This document shows positions 10,154 through 20,230 of a DNA stretch of 64,000 bases, one piece after another. The number at the start of each line of letters is the position of its first letter. Position 1 is the first letter of the stretch. The notes beneath the pieces are model-generated. The model did not search any database and was not told the origin of the DNA. It was given only the letters and a program-made list of their open reading frames with translations. The DNA lies in NCBI GenBank assembly GCA_016748015.1, contig JAAOMT010000657.1, positions 19,185-83,184 of the forward strand, in the 5' to 3' direction. The position numbers and the translations under genes are program-made. Origin of the DNA: Geosiphon pyriformis (lineage: Eukaryota > Glomeromycota > Glomeromycetes > Archaeosporales > Geosiphonaceae).

Positions 10154-10962
10154 TATTACAGATGATTATTTGGGGTTTTAAATCAAATAACAAACCCATA
10201 ACTTGGTGCTCAAAAGCTATTTGCATTGATGATAATCTGAAGGTTTTAAAAGAGTTCTTTGTATAATGGACAGAGATTCAATATTAATGTTGTTGTTGTT
10301 GGTAAGTTGTCTTCCCAATTTCTTTTTCAGCTTGGTGGCCAGATTTATTCTGACAGTTGTGCCTTTCTGGTAAGTTATCCAATAATATATATAATCTACT
10401 CTTATTTCTGGGTCTTTTATCAGGCTATTCTTGATGTCAATAATTCAGTGTTTAATCCTCAATTAATTAATAAACAACAATAAAATCAAAGAAAAAAAAA
10501 TAAAAGAAAATAAAAAAAATAAAAAAATAAGCCAAGGCAATTTGCAAGTTAGTATCCCATCAATAGCTGTGATCAAGAGCTATTGTTCCAGTATGATTAA
10601 GTGTTAATTTCTATCAACATAAAGTGTTAATAGTAAAGAATAGATTGTAATAACAAATATTTATTTATTAGATGATTGTGAATTAGAAGGTTGCTTAAAT
10701 TAAATCTAAACTGAAAGGTCTCTCTTTTTTGTCTCTAATGTTATTATTATATATATATAATTTGAGTTCTATGAAATTGCTCATATTCTCGAGCAATGTG
10801 CCATATTTTCTTGATATTGCTCCACATCACTAAGCAATGTGCCATGATTTCTGACATTGCTCCACATTGCTGAGCAATGTGCTCACATGGATTATTACTA
10901 TTCTCCTATTGGTTTATCTGTTTTCTTATTACTTCTTGTATGCCTTTCTCTTATAAGTAACA
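10154..10962 (-). repeat. TE2 5' LTR (gamma family, 809 bp)
   Basis: The right edge on the plus strand is AAGTAACA (10955-10962), the complement of TGTTACTT. The left edge is TATTACAGATG, the complement of CATCTGTAATA, a decayed CATCTGTAACA. It matches the TE4 LTR by eye, including the region downstream of TATA. On the element strand it carries the TTGCT..AGCAATG palindrome array (10779-10906) before the TATA tract at 10748-10760. Confidence 0.88.
10779..10906 (-). repeat. Palindromic TTGCTnnAGCAA array in TE2 LTR
   Basis: Three units of roughly 40 bp, each with an imperfect hairpin such as ATTGCTGAGCAAT and a GCAATGTGCCAT tail. It corresponds to the array at 32522-32670 in TE4. Confidence 0.75.
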
Positions 10963-11149
10963 TTAGTAAATCAAATAAAAATTTGATTGTTTGTGTATAT
11001 GTTTTCTTTGCTGTTAAGTATAATTTGATGAGTATTGTCTTTTATCCAAAAATTCTATTAAAACAGAATAGTTATCCAAGTTTATTATTGTGTTTGTTAA
11101 AAAGAAAGTTACTAATAATTAATTTGGTTTGGTTTAAGAAGATTGTACT
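10963..11149 (-). mobile_element. TE0: fragment of an alpha-family element
   Basis: It is homologous by eye to 35655-35840 of TE6 and 52505-52690 of TE9, the Pol segment between RNase H and the integrase zinc domain (minus strand, around HKQSNFYLI). Similarity begins exactly at the TE2 LTR edge and stops at about 11149, where LINE sequence begins. It is a relic of the element that TE2, and probably the LINE, inserted into. Confidence 0.7.
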
Positions 11150-11869
11150 AACTTTTTTTTTTCTCTTTGTCTGCTACTACATAATTTACTACATCTCAAA
11201 ATTGGAAAATTAGTTTTTTGCAAAAATATCTTTAATTATAGTATACTTTATTATTATAACAGACTTAAAAGTGTCTGACAACAATACTAATAGTAAAGTA
11301 ACAACAGTCATGAACAGAAGTACAAGCAAAGATACAACCAATTATAAAGACCAAGTGAAAGAAAATTTTATTATCAATATAAAAAAAGATAAAAATAACA
11401 CAATTGTACCAAATCCAACAGTGATTGAAAATACAAGACCTACAACATCCTTATTCAAATTTGAACATAGCAGTGAGATTATTAAAAGTGTGAACACAAG
11501 CAGTGAAAACAACACATCCTTTAGAATTACCAATACATCAAAAAAAACAGTTTTACATCAGAGAGTAGCTGACTTTTCTCCACTAATAGGCAACAGACTA
11601 GAAAAAAAACCCAACAAAAAATACAGATATTTAAGAAAAATAAATATAAAAGGCCTAACAGAGAGATTTAACCAAGTTATTAAAAAAAAATTTGCTGATA
11701 AAACTACAGACCAAACCAACAATTTTGTCTTATAATCAATATTCAACAAATAAGAAAACAGTAATAAGTTTCAAATAAAAGCTTGGACTGGTAAAAAGGA
11801 GGTCTCAAAGTTCCTGAAAAAATTAGATAGATCATTCAAATTGCCCAAGAAAGATGTTAAAAGAGCTGT
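11150..11869 (+). mobile_element. LINE segment 1 (5' end and ORF1 start)
   Basis: It holds a T-rich leader (11150-11270) and the N-terminal part of LINE ORF1. It ends at CTGT (11866-11869), the TE3 target duplication; the LINE continues at 21978. The 5' boundary is placed where similarity to alpha-family elements stops, so it is approximate. No promoter is obvious. Confidence 0.68.
11271..11735 (+). pseudogene. LINE ORF1, N-terminal part
   Basis: 154 codons starting GTG-TCT-GAC, which looks like a decayed ATG (MSD). It is rich in Ser/Thr/Asn/Lys and contains VADFSPLIGNR and the basic KKYRYLRKINIKGLTERF. After the TAA, related sequence continues in another frame (AWTGKKEVSKFLKKLDRSFKLPKKDV) to 11869. 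I recognise no catalytic domain. I place it in ORF1 because the reconstructed order after removing TE3 and TE4 leads to a Cys-rich segment, an RRM-like segment, a knuckle and an endonuclease. Confidence 0.6.
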
Positions 11870-11940
11870 TGTTACTCATAGAAATATAGGAAATATATTA
11901 GCATAATTATTAGCCAATCAAAAGTAGACGTAGTAAATAG

Positions 11941-12108
11941 AGAATTTCAGAATTCTTCTCAGGAATTGCAAGATTCCAGGAATTACAGAATTCTCACACA
12001 AGAAATTGCAGGATTCCAAAATTCCAGAATTCCTCTCAAAGAAATTACAGGATTCCAAGAATTCCAGGATTCCTGTCATGAAGAATTAAGAAATTGAGGA
12101 ATCTCAAT
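11941..12108 (+). repeat. GGAATTCC-type tandem array in TE3 LTR
   Basis: A run of short imperfect palindromes built on GGATTCC, GAATTCC and GGAATTGCA, each about 9-17 bp apart. The same array occurs in the TE3 3' LTR (21175-21340) and in the TE8 LTRs (38698-38860, 48033-48195). Confidence 0.78.
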
Positions 12109-12110
12109 AA

Positions 12111-12120
12111 TGTATATATA
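12111..12120 (+). promoter_or_regulatory. TATA box of TE3 5' LTR
   Basis: TGTATATATA directly downstream of the array, conserved in position in the TE8 LTR (38867-38876). Confidence 0.6.
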
Positions 12121-12749
12121 GCAGTAATATTAGAAGCTGAAAAAGGGACATCTGAGTTTAAATTTAATCTAAGCAACTTTTCACATCACAAATATCAATA
12201 AATAACTATTTCCATACCTCAATTTATCCTCCACTATTAACTTTATATTAATAGTAACAAATACTTAAACATGCTGGAACAATAGCTTTTGATTATGACT
12301 ATTGATAAGATACTAGTCAAAATTGCCTTGGCTTATTTCTTTATTTTATTTCTGTTTTCTTTATTTCTTTTTTTTATTTCTTTTTTTTTGTTGTTGTATA
12401 CTAATTGATTAAAAGATTAAGTGCTGAGTTATTGATGTCAAGGATAGCCTGGTAAAAGACCCAGAAATAAGGGTAGAATTTTATATATTATTGGATAGCT
12501 TACCAAAAGGGCACAACTGCCAGACTAAATCCAGCCACCACGTTAAAAAAGAAATTGGGAAAACTCTTGGAAGAATACAGCTACTATTGACGCTATTGAA
12601 TTTTTGTTCATTATACAAAGAACTCAACCAAAACCTTCAAATCATGTAAAACCTTTGGAATTACCAATATCCACATCAAAATAGCTTTTGAGTACCAAGT
12701 TACAGGTTTGTTATTTAGTTCAACAGCAGAAATAATTACCTGTAACATT

Positions 12750-12765
12750 TGGTGCTCCCTGTGAG
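12750..12765 (+). promoter_or_regulatory. TE3 primer binding site
   Basis: TGGTGCTCCCTGTGAG, two bases after the LTR terminal CA. The identical site is present in TE8 and TE9, so unrelated families appear to share a primer tRNA. Confidence 0.7.
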
Positions 12766-12806
12766 ATATAATTTTACAGAGAACCAGCATCAACAACAAA
12801 CCAAAA

Positions 12807-13373
12807 GTGGCAGAATCAGAAAGAATAAGAGCCAACCATTTAGGATTTGCGAAATTCCTATTCCAACACTATTGTCAATACTTGGGATTGACTAACAACC
12901 ATCTATTAGCAGAATCAGCTTTCAATTTTTACGTCAATAAAAGAATTTCTTATTATCTGGAAACCTCAGTAGATACAAAGTCAGCAAGAGAAAACTTTTA
13001 CAATGAATTAATTCAACAGACTAGTCTACCAGTAAACCACAATTTCGCATCAATCATCACTAAGATTAACAGAAAAATTGAAAATCACACTCAACAAAAA
13101 TATCTGATCACCTATGCAAAAAGCAAAAGAAAACTACAAATGCCAGCAGTAATACCCAAGGGAATACAAGTATCTAATTGGAAGAAACAGAGGATTAAAT
13201 CTCCAATATATCCATCATATTACCACACACCCAGAAGTATTATCAACATCACATCAACAAATGTGTCCACCAGCATGAAAACACCAATAACTAGAATTCT
13301 CTTCCAGAGTAAACAAGCAAAAGTTGATCTATTAGGAACATATGGTGATTATTTCGAAGGATTTAAATCATGA
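12807..13373 (+). pseudogene. TE3 Gag N-terminal domain
   Basis: A 188-codon open frame starting at GTG, with no ATG between the primer binding site and the conserved block. Conserved features are ANHLGFAKFLFQHYCQYL, ESAFNFYVNKRISYYL and FYNELIQQTSLP, then a Ser/Thr-rich tail ending FEGFKS. The stop is TGA where TE8 has CGA (Arg), a CpG decay. The same frame continues at 13443. The domain has no name I can give; it occurs at the start of Gag in all beta, gamma and delta copies here. Confidence 0.82.
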
Positions 13374-13442
13374 TCACCAACCCCATCAGGATTTCAATCA
13401 CCATCATATCAGCCAGATTTCAGAACTACTAGTTCCTGGAAA

Positions 13443-14400
13443 GTGACCGAATCAGAAGAAGAAGAAAACGAAGATCAAGAATTTAATTATCAAAACCCAA
13501 TCCTACAAAATCCAGAGATTAGAATCCTGAATATTCAAACCCAGCAACATATAGAAAATCTGGAAATTGGAACTCTGAATATTCAAACACCGCCACAACA
13601 GAAAAATCCAAATGCTGATCAAATTAATCAGCCAAACTTACCTTCAGAAATCATCATTGAACAGCCACTGAATCCTCTTCAAGGATTACTTCAACAACCT
13701 GTTCCACCATCTCAGCAACTGATTCAACCAGTCCAACAAATAGCCTACACGCCCATCGCCAAAATTGAGAAGTTCACTGGTGAGGAAGATAACGCCCAAA
13801 TATGACTTAATGACGTCAAGAAAGCCATCGCAGCCAACAGATGGAATGATGCATGTGTCCTGCAGGCCATTCCATATTTTCTCCAGAATATGGCCAACTT
13901 ATGGTACCAAAGCTTGATTAACAAGCTCCAGGATTTTACTGCATTCAAACAGGAATTTTTCTAGTACTTTAATAATAATAACAGTATCAATTACCTAGCC
14001 AATGCCTTCACCAGCATTAGACAAGGAAAAACAGAAGCAGTCACCACTTACTTGGGACACTTCCATTGCAATCTGCACCAAATCCAAGCCATAGACATTA
14101 ACTACTTCACAATGCCACAAATCCTAAACCAGTTTATTCGCGGCTTATGCAGCAGCATCTTGCAACGTGTACATCCATTATATCCAGCCAACCTTTAAGC
14201 AGCAGTCACACATGCCCGAGATTTCAAATTAGCTAAACTTGAAGCCAACCATGCCCAAGCTGTAAATCTAACAATGAACAGATCATCTGAATTGAATTCT
14301 AAATTGAAACAATTCAGTAATTCCATCAATCAAAAATTAGAGGGATACTTAGCTAACAATCGAGCAATTTATCAACTTCCACAATGATGCAACAATCAAG
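13443..14400 (+). pseudogene. TE3 Gag linker and capsid region
   Basis: The open piece 13443-13805 is acidic and Gln/Asn-rich with short repeats (IQTQQHIENLEIGTLNIQT) and leads into YTPIAKIEKFTGEEDNAQI. The next codon is TGA, where TE2 has Trp. The capsid helices then continue in the same frame to about 14395 (IPYFLQNMANLWYQSL, FNNNNSINYLANAF, QILNQFIRGLCSSILQ) with further nonsense codons at 13962 and 14198. It is homologous to the intact 264-codon capsid of TE2. Confidence 0.82.
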
Positions 14401-14477
14401 AAAACTCTAATCGTTCCCAAAATCAGACGTGTCCATCGTTATCAACCAATCAACCTTGGCAGTAGAAAATGCATGCT

Positions 14478-14519
14478 TGCCACTATTGTGATAGGCAAGG
14501 ACACATACAAATTGACTGC
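14478..14519 (+). other. TE3 CCHC zinc knuckle of Gag
   Basis: Encodes CHYCDRQGHIQIDC, a complete CX2CX4HX4C nucleic-acid-binding knuckle. All four metal ligands are retained. Confidence 0.85.
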
Positions 14520-15500
14520 TGTCAATGCTTAAATAACCAATGATCGGGAAATCAATATCGAAACCCCAATTGCTGGTTCCAAACTCCGAATCAGTACTCA
14601 AATCAAAACCAACCTGCTTACCTATCAGTGACGCAGTCATCAGTTTATTAGTCTCTGATATATCAAGCTCCAATTTATCAACCACAGCCACAAGTAATTT
14701 ATTAACAACTGCAGCCACAAATAATCTATCAACCCCAACAAATTCAAATACTGCCCCAAAACTTACCACCCAATGGAACACAAAGACCAAGAATGACTCA
14801 ACAGAGCTGGAGATTGGCAATAGTAGTCCATCAACTGATCTCCAGTTCTTTACAGCAACCATCTGGATTATGCCAGCAGAATTCAAATACTGGTCAACCC
14901 CAGAACCCAAATTCTCAGAACTATTTAAGTCTCCTGATCAACCCCAAAGACGCCTCAGCCAATAACCCAGAATTCGCCCAAAAACAACCACTTACCAATA
15001 ATATCCCATCTGCTACCATCACCGAGAACAAGTCCTTGGCTGCTATCTTCCTATTTAAATTCGAGGAAACAACTGCAATACCGTTATTTAGTGGAGCCAC
15101 TCTTGAAGCCAAACTGATTACCGTGATGTACATTGATACCAAAGTTAAGGAACAATCCATCAAATTGATTCTTGACAATGGGTTAGCAAGCAGCATTATC
15201 ACCAGGCAACTCATAGACCAATTAGGTCACCAAGTTGACTGAGCTGCCAGTGCTAGAATTATCACCACTGATGGAGCGACCAAAACTCCAATCAGCGAAA
15301 TTGATGACTTCCCTTTCGAAGTCAATGACATTGTGACTCCCTTAAAGTTTTAATGATGGAAGCCACTCAATACCAAGCTCTTATTGGTAATAACTGGCTA
15401 TTCAAAGTCAACGTGACACTAGACTGAAATACCCAAAAACTCCAGCTAGCATTCAATGATTAATATGCATGTGTGCCAACCACGTGTGGCCACTTCAAGG
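14520..15500 (+). pseudogene. TE3 Gag-Pol linker and retropepsin
   Basis: A Ser/Thr/Asn-rich linker (14540-14965) is followed by the protease (15000-15470): LAAIFLFKFEE, AKLITVMYIDTKV, then IKLILDNGLASSIIT, where the active site DSG reads DNG, and ARIITTDGATKTPI. The linker and the protease are in different frames, and the C-terminal part has TAA/TGA codons near 15350 and 15425. Probably inactive. Confidence 0.8.
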
Positions 15501-15790
15501 CTCCTTCAAAAGAACAACCATTGATTGAGCTAGAAGAAGAAGAAAAGAAGCCTATTTGGGAAGCTTATCAAGTCTTTTGGGCTGATGTCGACCACAACAA
15601 ACTACCACTCATACTCTCATGAGATGACAAGAGAAAGAAAAAGAAAGAAAAAGAACTTGCCTGAAAGCCAAACCTAGGAACATGGAGTGATGACAGCCAG
15701 AGCAAACCAACCGCTGAATGGAATTGGGAAGAAAAAGAAAAAGGAAAGAAATGAGAAAAAAAACTGACACTAGCCAACAAGTTGACTTAT
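15501..15790 (+). pseudogene. TE3 charged linker after protease
   Basis: Alternating acidic and Trp-containing segments (IELEEEEKKPIWEAYQV, NEEKEKGK type), homologous to the intact frame 42320-42676 of TE8. Three tandem copies of a motif with W(E/D)xxxxVxW can be sensed. Stops occur at about 15620, 15662 and 15750. Function unknown. Confidence 0.6.
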
Positions 15791-15829
15791 GTCTTATACA
15801 CTTACCAACCACCAGCTCAATACCATCGA

Positions 15830-16500
15830 CCCAAGCTAGTGTGCATCAATTGTGACAAGAAATTATCATCAATGGGCACATGTTGCAACAAAGATGAGGA
15901 ATAGTCCACTGCAACCAAATACTACTGTCACCCATGTATCTTTAAACATGATGGATGACCACCAAAAATAGGAAAATGGGATGGCACCTTGTGTTTAGCT
16001 TGTGGAGATACTCTCTTAGATAAAGGGATGTGGAAAAACATTCCTGGAAGAGGAGGAGCATGCGATAAGACATGCCAATACACAATCCTAATTAACAACT
16101 GGGTACAAAAGAGAATGCCCATCGACAACATCTGAAAATGAGCATTAAGATGCCTAGAAAGATACCCACATGATGAAGATGAGATTTGGAGAATGGCATA
16201 TGCGATGTCAGAAGGCACTACAACAGAAGAGCTAAGAGAAATTAAAAACAACCCTTTATTTCTGCCAGAACCAGAATATGTCCAAATGTTTGATGTATTT
16301 GGCAATGTTGAGGATGACCTAGAAGAATTTTACAAACACTACCAATGACTAACACCCACAAGAGAAGAACAAGAAGAGTGTTTAGCACAACTAAACACTC
16401 AATTATGTGACCACTGTTTGATCCCATGTGACTTTCAATATTGTAATAAGTGTGACCTTATTTACAATTTACCACCACACATGATCTACACAATCCCAAA
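15830..16500 (+). pseudogene. TE3 Cys-rich zinc modules
   Basis: In one frame with stops I read LVCINCDKKLSS, YYCHPCIF, GTLCLACGDTLLDKGMW, GACDKTCQYTILINNW, then a helical region and LCDHCLIPCDFQYCNKCDLIY. That gives at least four CxxC-type pairs arranged as two or three zinc modules. They lie between protease and dUTPase, a place where I know no standard gypsy domain. The same series is present in TE4 and TE8 and partly in TE1. Confidence 0.68.
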
Positions 16501-17446
16501 AGAAGAAAAACCAATCAGTAGATGCATATCAGAATCAAATTTCAATCCCAATTCAAACTCCGACAATGATGACAATGAAAACACTGATTCCAGTTCTGTT
16601 CAAAATGGCAATAATGATAACAATAATATAAGTTCAAATTTAAACTTTGATTCAAACCCTGAACAATATATCACACTTCCTGACCTCACCAAGAACCAAA
16701 AACTTAAATGGTTTAGTGATAATGATGAAGGTATTATGCCAGAATGTGCACATGATACTGATGCAGGGTTTGATTTGAGATATCCAGGGAAAAATGCCAT
16801 CAAATTGGAACCATACTCATGCACCAGCATTGATTTGAAAGTAGCAATGGAGATTCCAGCTACCACCATAGTTCTACTAACATCTAGGAGTAGTTTAGCA
16901 AAGAAGAGAGTCAACATCAGAGGAGAAATAATTGATGCAGGATATGTAGGAAATATTATTGCTATGTTACAAAATAACTCAGAAAAGGCTTATACCATCA
17001 AGCCAAATAAAAAAATAGCACAGGCAATATTTCTACCTTTAGTTAAAGTAGCTAGATTAGTGTCAATGGGAACAAGAGAAGAATTAGGGATGACAGCAAG
17101 AGGGATACAGAGATTTGGATCCACGGGTAGAATAGATGTGCCAGTCAATATGGCAGAAGAAGAAATTGTTGGCAAAAGAGAAATTATCTTCATCAGTCAA
17201 CCAATTTCTATTCTGCCATATGGCCAGTACATGGTAGTTATAGAGTGGAAAGTGAAAGATCAAGATCAGATTTTTGAAGTGGAACTGATGCTTTGTGAAT
17301 CAGAAAAAATTGGACTTATCAATCTCTATGTGCCAGCCAAAAACCATAGCCACATAAAAATTTCCATTTACAACAACACTGAAGACATTATCAAAGTTTC
17401 AGAAGGAACCACAATTAGACATTTAAGCACAGAAGTAGAAGACTAG
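16418..17446 (+). CDS. TE3 Pol segment: dUTPase and RT-leader domain
   Basis: An open frame of 342 codons. After the last Cys cluster and an acidic Asn/Asp linker come all five trimeric dUTPase motifs: DAGFDLRYP (about residue 114), TSRSSLAKK (about 155), GEIIDAGYVG (about 170), NKKIAQAIFLPL (about 198) and RGIQRFGSTG (about 228). The catalytic Asp and the uracil-stacking Tyr of motif 3 are present, so this copy could fold as an active dUTPase. Residues 240-342 form the domain that precedes RT. In the family, dUTPase lowers dUTP during reverse transcription; whether that holds here is inference. Confidence 0.9.
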   Translation: MIPCDFQYCNKCDLIYNLPPHMIYTIPKEEKPISRCISESNFNPNSNSDNDDNENTDSSSVQNGNNDNNNISSNLNFDSNPEQYITLPDLTKNQKLKWFSDNDEGIMPECAHDTDAGFDLRYPGKNAIKLEPYSCTSIDLKVAMEIPATTIVLLTSRSSLAKKRVNIRGEIIDAGYVGNIIAMLQNNSEKAYTIKPNKKIAQAIFLPLVKVARLVSMGTREELGMTARGIQRFGSTGRIDVPVNMAEEEIVGKREIIFISQPISILPYGQYMVVIEWKVKDQDQIFEVELMLCESEKIGLINLYVPAKNHSHIKISIYNNTEDIIKVSEGTTIRHLSTEVED

Positions 17447-17533
17447 CCACCACACTACATTCCAGATTTTCTACAACTTTGTGAGTACATCAATATCACA
17501 TTACAGGCAATTTACAGACAAAATAAATGTTAC

Positions 17534-18427
17534 TTGCTTCAACCAGAACAATTTGAACAAATGAACATGAGTAACTTAGACCCACTCCAACAGATGCAAC
17601 TCAAAATGTTGCTCAACAAATTCAATAATATCTTTGCCAGTGAAAATGAATTTGGCAAAACTGATATTATTCAGCATCAAATCAAAACTGAAGATGTGAT
17701 GCCAATCAAACAGCGAGCATACAGAGTACTACCCGCCAGCCATGAGATCATTTGTTAAGAAATCAACCAGATGCTTAACAACAGGCTAATTCAGTCATCA
17801 ATAAGCCCATGGTTATCACCAGTGATACTTGTCTGTAAGAAGAATAGAAAAATTTGCTTTTGTGTGGATTATAGAAAACTCAATAGTGTAACTTATGGAA
17901 AGAGTTATCCAACTCCATGGATTCAGGAACTATTCGACACTTTCGGTAGGAAGAAATGGTTCTTAACATTAGACTTGGACAGTGGTTATTGGCAAGTAGC
18001 CATGAACCCAGATGACAAAGAAAAGACCGCTTTTACCACCAGAGAAGAGAATTTTGAGTTTGAAGTCATGCCATTTGGCTTAATAAATACACCAGCCACA
18101 TTTCAATGGCTAATAGAGATTGTATATCGAGGCTTGCTATGGAAGTCAGTTGTAATATACTTGGATGACACCAACGTGTTCTTAGAAACATTTGATGATC
18201 ATCTTCACTATGTACAACAGGTGTTTGAGAGACTGAAAAAAGCTGAATTAAAGCTAAATGCTAATAAGTGTTTCTTTGGAAAAACAGAACTTCAGTTTTT
18301 GGGACACATGATGAGCAAAAACGGCATCAAGACAGACCTAGAAAAAATTGAGATGGTCAGAAACTTTCTGGAACCAAAGAATCTCACAGAATTAAGAGCA
18401 TTCTTGGGGTTTGCTAGATATTACTAA
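17534..18427 (+). pseudogene. TE3 reverse transcriptase
   Basis: One frame interrupted by TAA at 17756 (Gln in TE8). Motifs are SPWLSPVILVCKKN, CFCVDYRKLN, DLDSGYWQVAMNP, VMPFGLINTPATF and a catalytic YLDD (18158-18169) that is intact, unlike TE4, TE6, TE8 and TE9. The frame stops at 18425 in the thumb (YYQHF in TE8). One or two nonsense changes make it inactive as a whole. Confidence 0.88.
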
Positions 18428-18962
18428 TGCTTTATCCAAAACTTCTCCAAAATAGCCCAACCATTGAATCAATTATTAGCAAAAAACATTAAATATGAAT
18501 GGACTAAAGCACAACAAGAAGCTTTCGATATATTAAAAAAGCAGCTAATCCAAGCTCCAGTACTGATATACCCTGATCACAACAAGCCATTCATGATCAC
18601 TACGGATGCATTAGGTTAGGCATTAGAAGCAGTATTATCATAAAGAGGTCCAGATGGAAGAAAACATTCAGTAGCATATGCAAGCAGAGGTTTGACTCCA
18701 GCAGAAAGAAACTATAGAATGCCAGCACTAAAACATTTGGCTATCTATTGGGCAGTAACAAAATGGAAAAAATATTTGAGCCAAAAATTTGATATCTACA
18801 CTAATTACAAAGGATTGACATCAATCCAGAAACAAGAAATTGAAGATGGACGTCATGCCAGATGAAAAATAGAATTATTACCATTTAATTATACAGTACA
18901 TTACAAAAAGAGAAAAGACAATAGAAATGCAGATGGAGTGTTGCAAATGAGGCAGATCTAGA
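18428..18962 (+). pseudogene. TE3 RNase H, degenerate
   Basis: Continues in the RT frame with stops. TTDALG replaces TDASG, the Glu position reads ALKHLA, and TDH is changed to TNYKG, so several catalytic acids are lost. It ends NADGVLQMRQI then TAG, the same stop position as in TE1, TE4 and TE8. Confidence 0.8.
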
Positions 18963-19023
18963 AACATCTCAACCCAAAAATATAGCAAAACCAACACAAC
19001 TCAAACAAAAATATAACAAAAAG

Positions 19024-20230
19024 ATGAATACACAAAAATATCAACAACTCCAACACTATATTAATACTCAATTGTTCAAGGAGAAATTATCTCAAAAGGA
19101 ACAAAACCAGATAAAACAACAATTAAAATATTTCATCACATACCAGAATATACTTTATTGGAAAAACAGAAAAGAGCCTAATCAACTACTCAGAGTTATT
19201 ACCAAGCCAGAAAAAGAGACAATATTATACAACATACACTCAGATCCCACAGCAGGACATTTTCATAAAGAAGCCACAATGGAAAGAGTCAGAAAAAGAT
19301 ACTATTGGCCATCAATATATTCAGACATCATTCAATACATTCAAAATTTTAATGCTTGCCAAAGAAGAAGAGGAACAAGGCCCAGTGAACCATTAAGACC
19401 AATCAAAGTGAGACAACTATTTGATTGAATTGGAATTGACTTAGTTGGACCATTGACAATCACCAGCAGAGGAAACAGATACATAGCAGTAGCCATAGAC
19501 TATCTTACCAAATGGCCAGAAGCAAAAGCAATTCAAAGAGCAGATGCAGAATCTGTTGCCAAATTTGTTTATCAAGATTTAATCTGTCAACATGAATGTC
19601 CAAAAAAATTACTTTCAGACCAAGGAACTTATTTTGTGAACAGAACATTAGCAGAATTAAGCCAAAAATTCGGAATTAAGAGGCCACTATCATCACCATA
19701 CCATCCACAAACCAACAGATTAGTTGAAAGGTTTAACAGAATATTGTGTGAAGTGATAGCCAAACTGAACCAAGAAAATCAAAATGATTGGGATTTGTTA
19801 ATACCATCAGTATTATTTGCTTATTAGACAATGAAACAAGATACTACACAAGCAACACCATTTGAGTTGGTATACGGTAGAACAGCAACACTACCAGTTG
19901 AGATAGAAGTCAACATGTATTCAACAGAACCAATAACAGAAGACAATTTCCAAGAAACATTATTGAGAAGAACATATGATTTAATGGGAACTCTAGAAGA
20001 CAAACAACAAAGAGCAGTTAATAACATACAAAAGTCACAAGAGAAACAAAAAGAAAGACATGATAACCAACTACCAGATAAACCAGTTGAATTCAGGATT
20101 GAAAACAAAGTACTACTACATTGTACTAAAGCGGAAAAACAATGGAGTGAAAATTTTGATTCCAAATAGGACAGACCATTTCACATAGAAGAAATTCTAA
20201 GAAATAAAGCTTATAAATTAAGATTAAACA
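19024..20230 (+). pseudogene. TE3 integrase
   Basis: One frame with only three nonsense codons (19426, 19825, 20167) and otherwise open: 134, 124 and 112 codons. It holds an HHCC-type zinc domain (HSDPTAGH...NFNACQ, first Cys changed to Phe), the DDE core with D in IGIDLVGPL, D in LLSDQGTYF and E in LVERFN, and a GPF-type module (RPFHIEEIL) at 20170-20215. The TGA at 19426 replaces Arg of FDRIGID in TE8. Integrase inserts the cDNA into host DNA. Confidence 0.87.

Larger units (their letters stand above)
6647..10962 (-). mobile_element. TE2: Ty3/gypsy element, gamma family, internally deleted
   Basis: A minus-strand element. Its 5' LTR is at 10154-10962, and only 23 bp of its 3' LTR remain (6647-6669) before TE1 interrupts it. 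Between them are Gag, the start of protease, then directly the C-terminal end of integrase and the post-integrase domain. Protease, zinc modules, dUTPase, RT, RNase H and the integrase core are missing, so it is non-autonomous. It inserted into a TE0 fragment; the flank at 10963-10966 is TTAG, and the other duplication lies outside the window. Confidence 0.88.
11870..12747 (+). repeat. TE3 5' LTR (beta family)
   Basis: TG...CA ends, a CCAAT box at 11913-11917, the GGAATTCC-type array (about 11941-12108), TATA at 12111-12120, then a region shared with gamma LTRs (TTTAATCTAAGCAAC, ATCAATAAATAACTATT, GCCTGGTAAAAGACCCAG). Confidence 0.93.
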
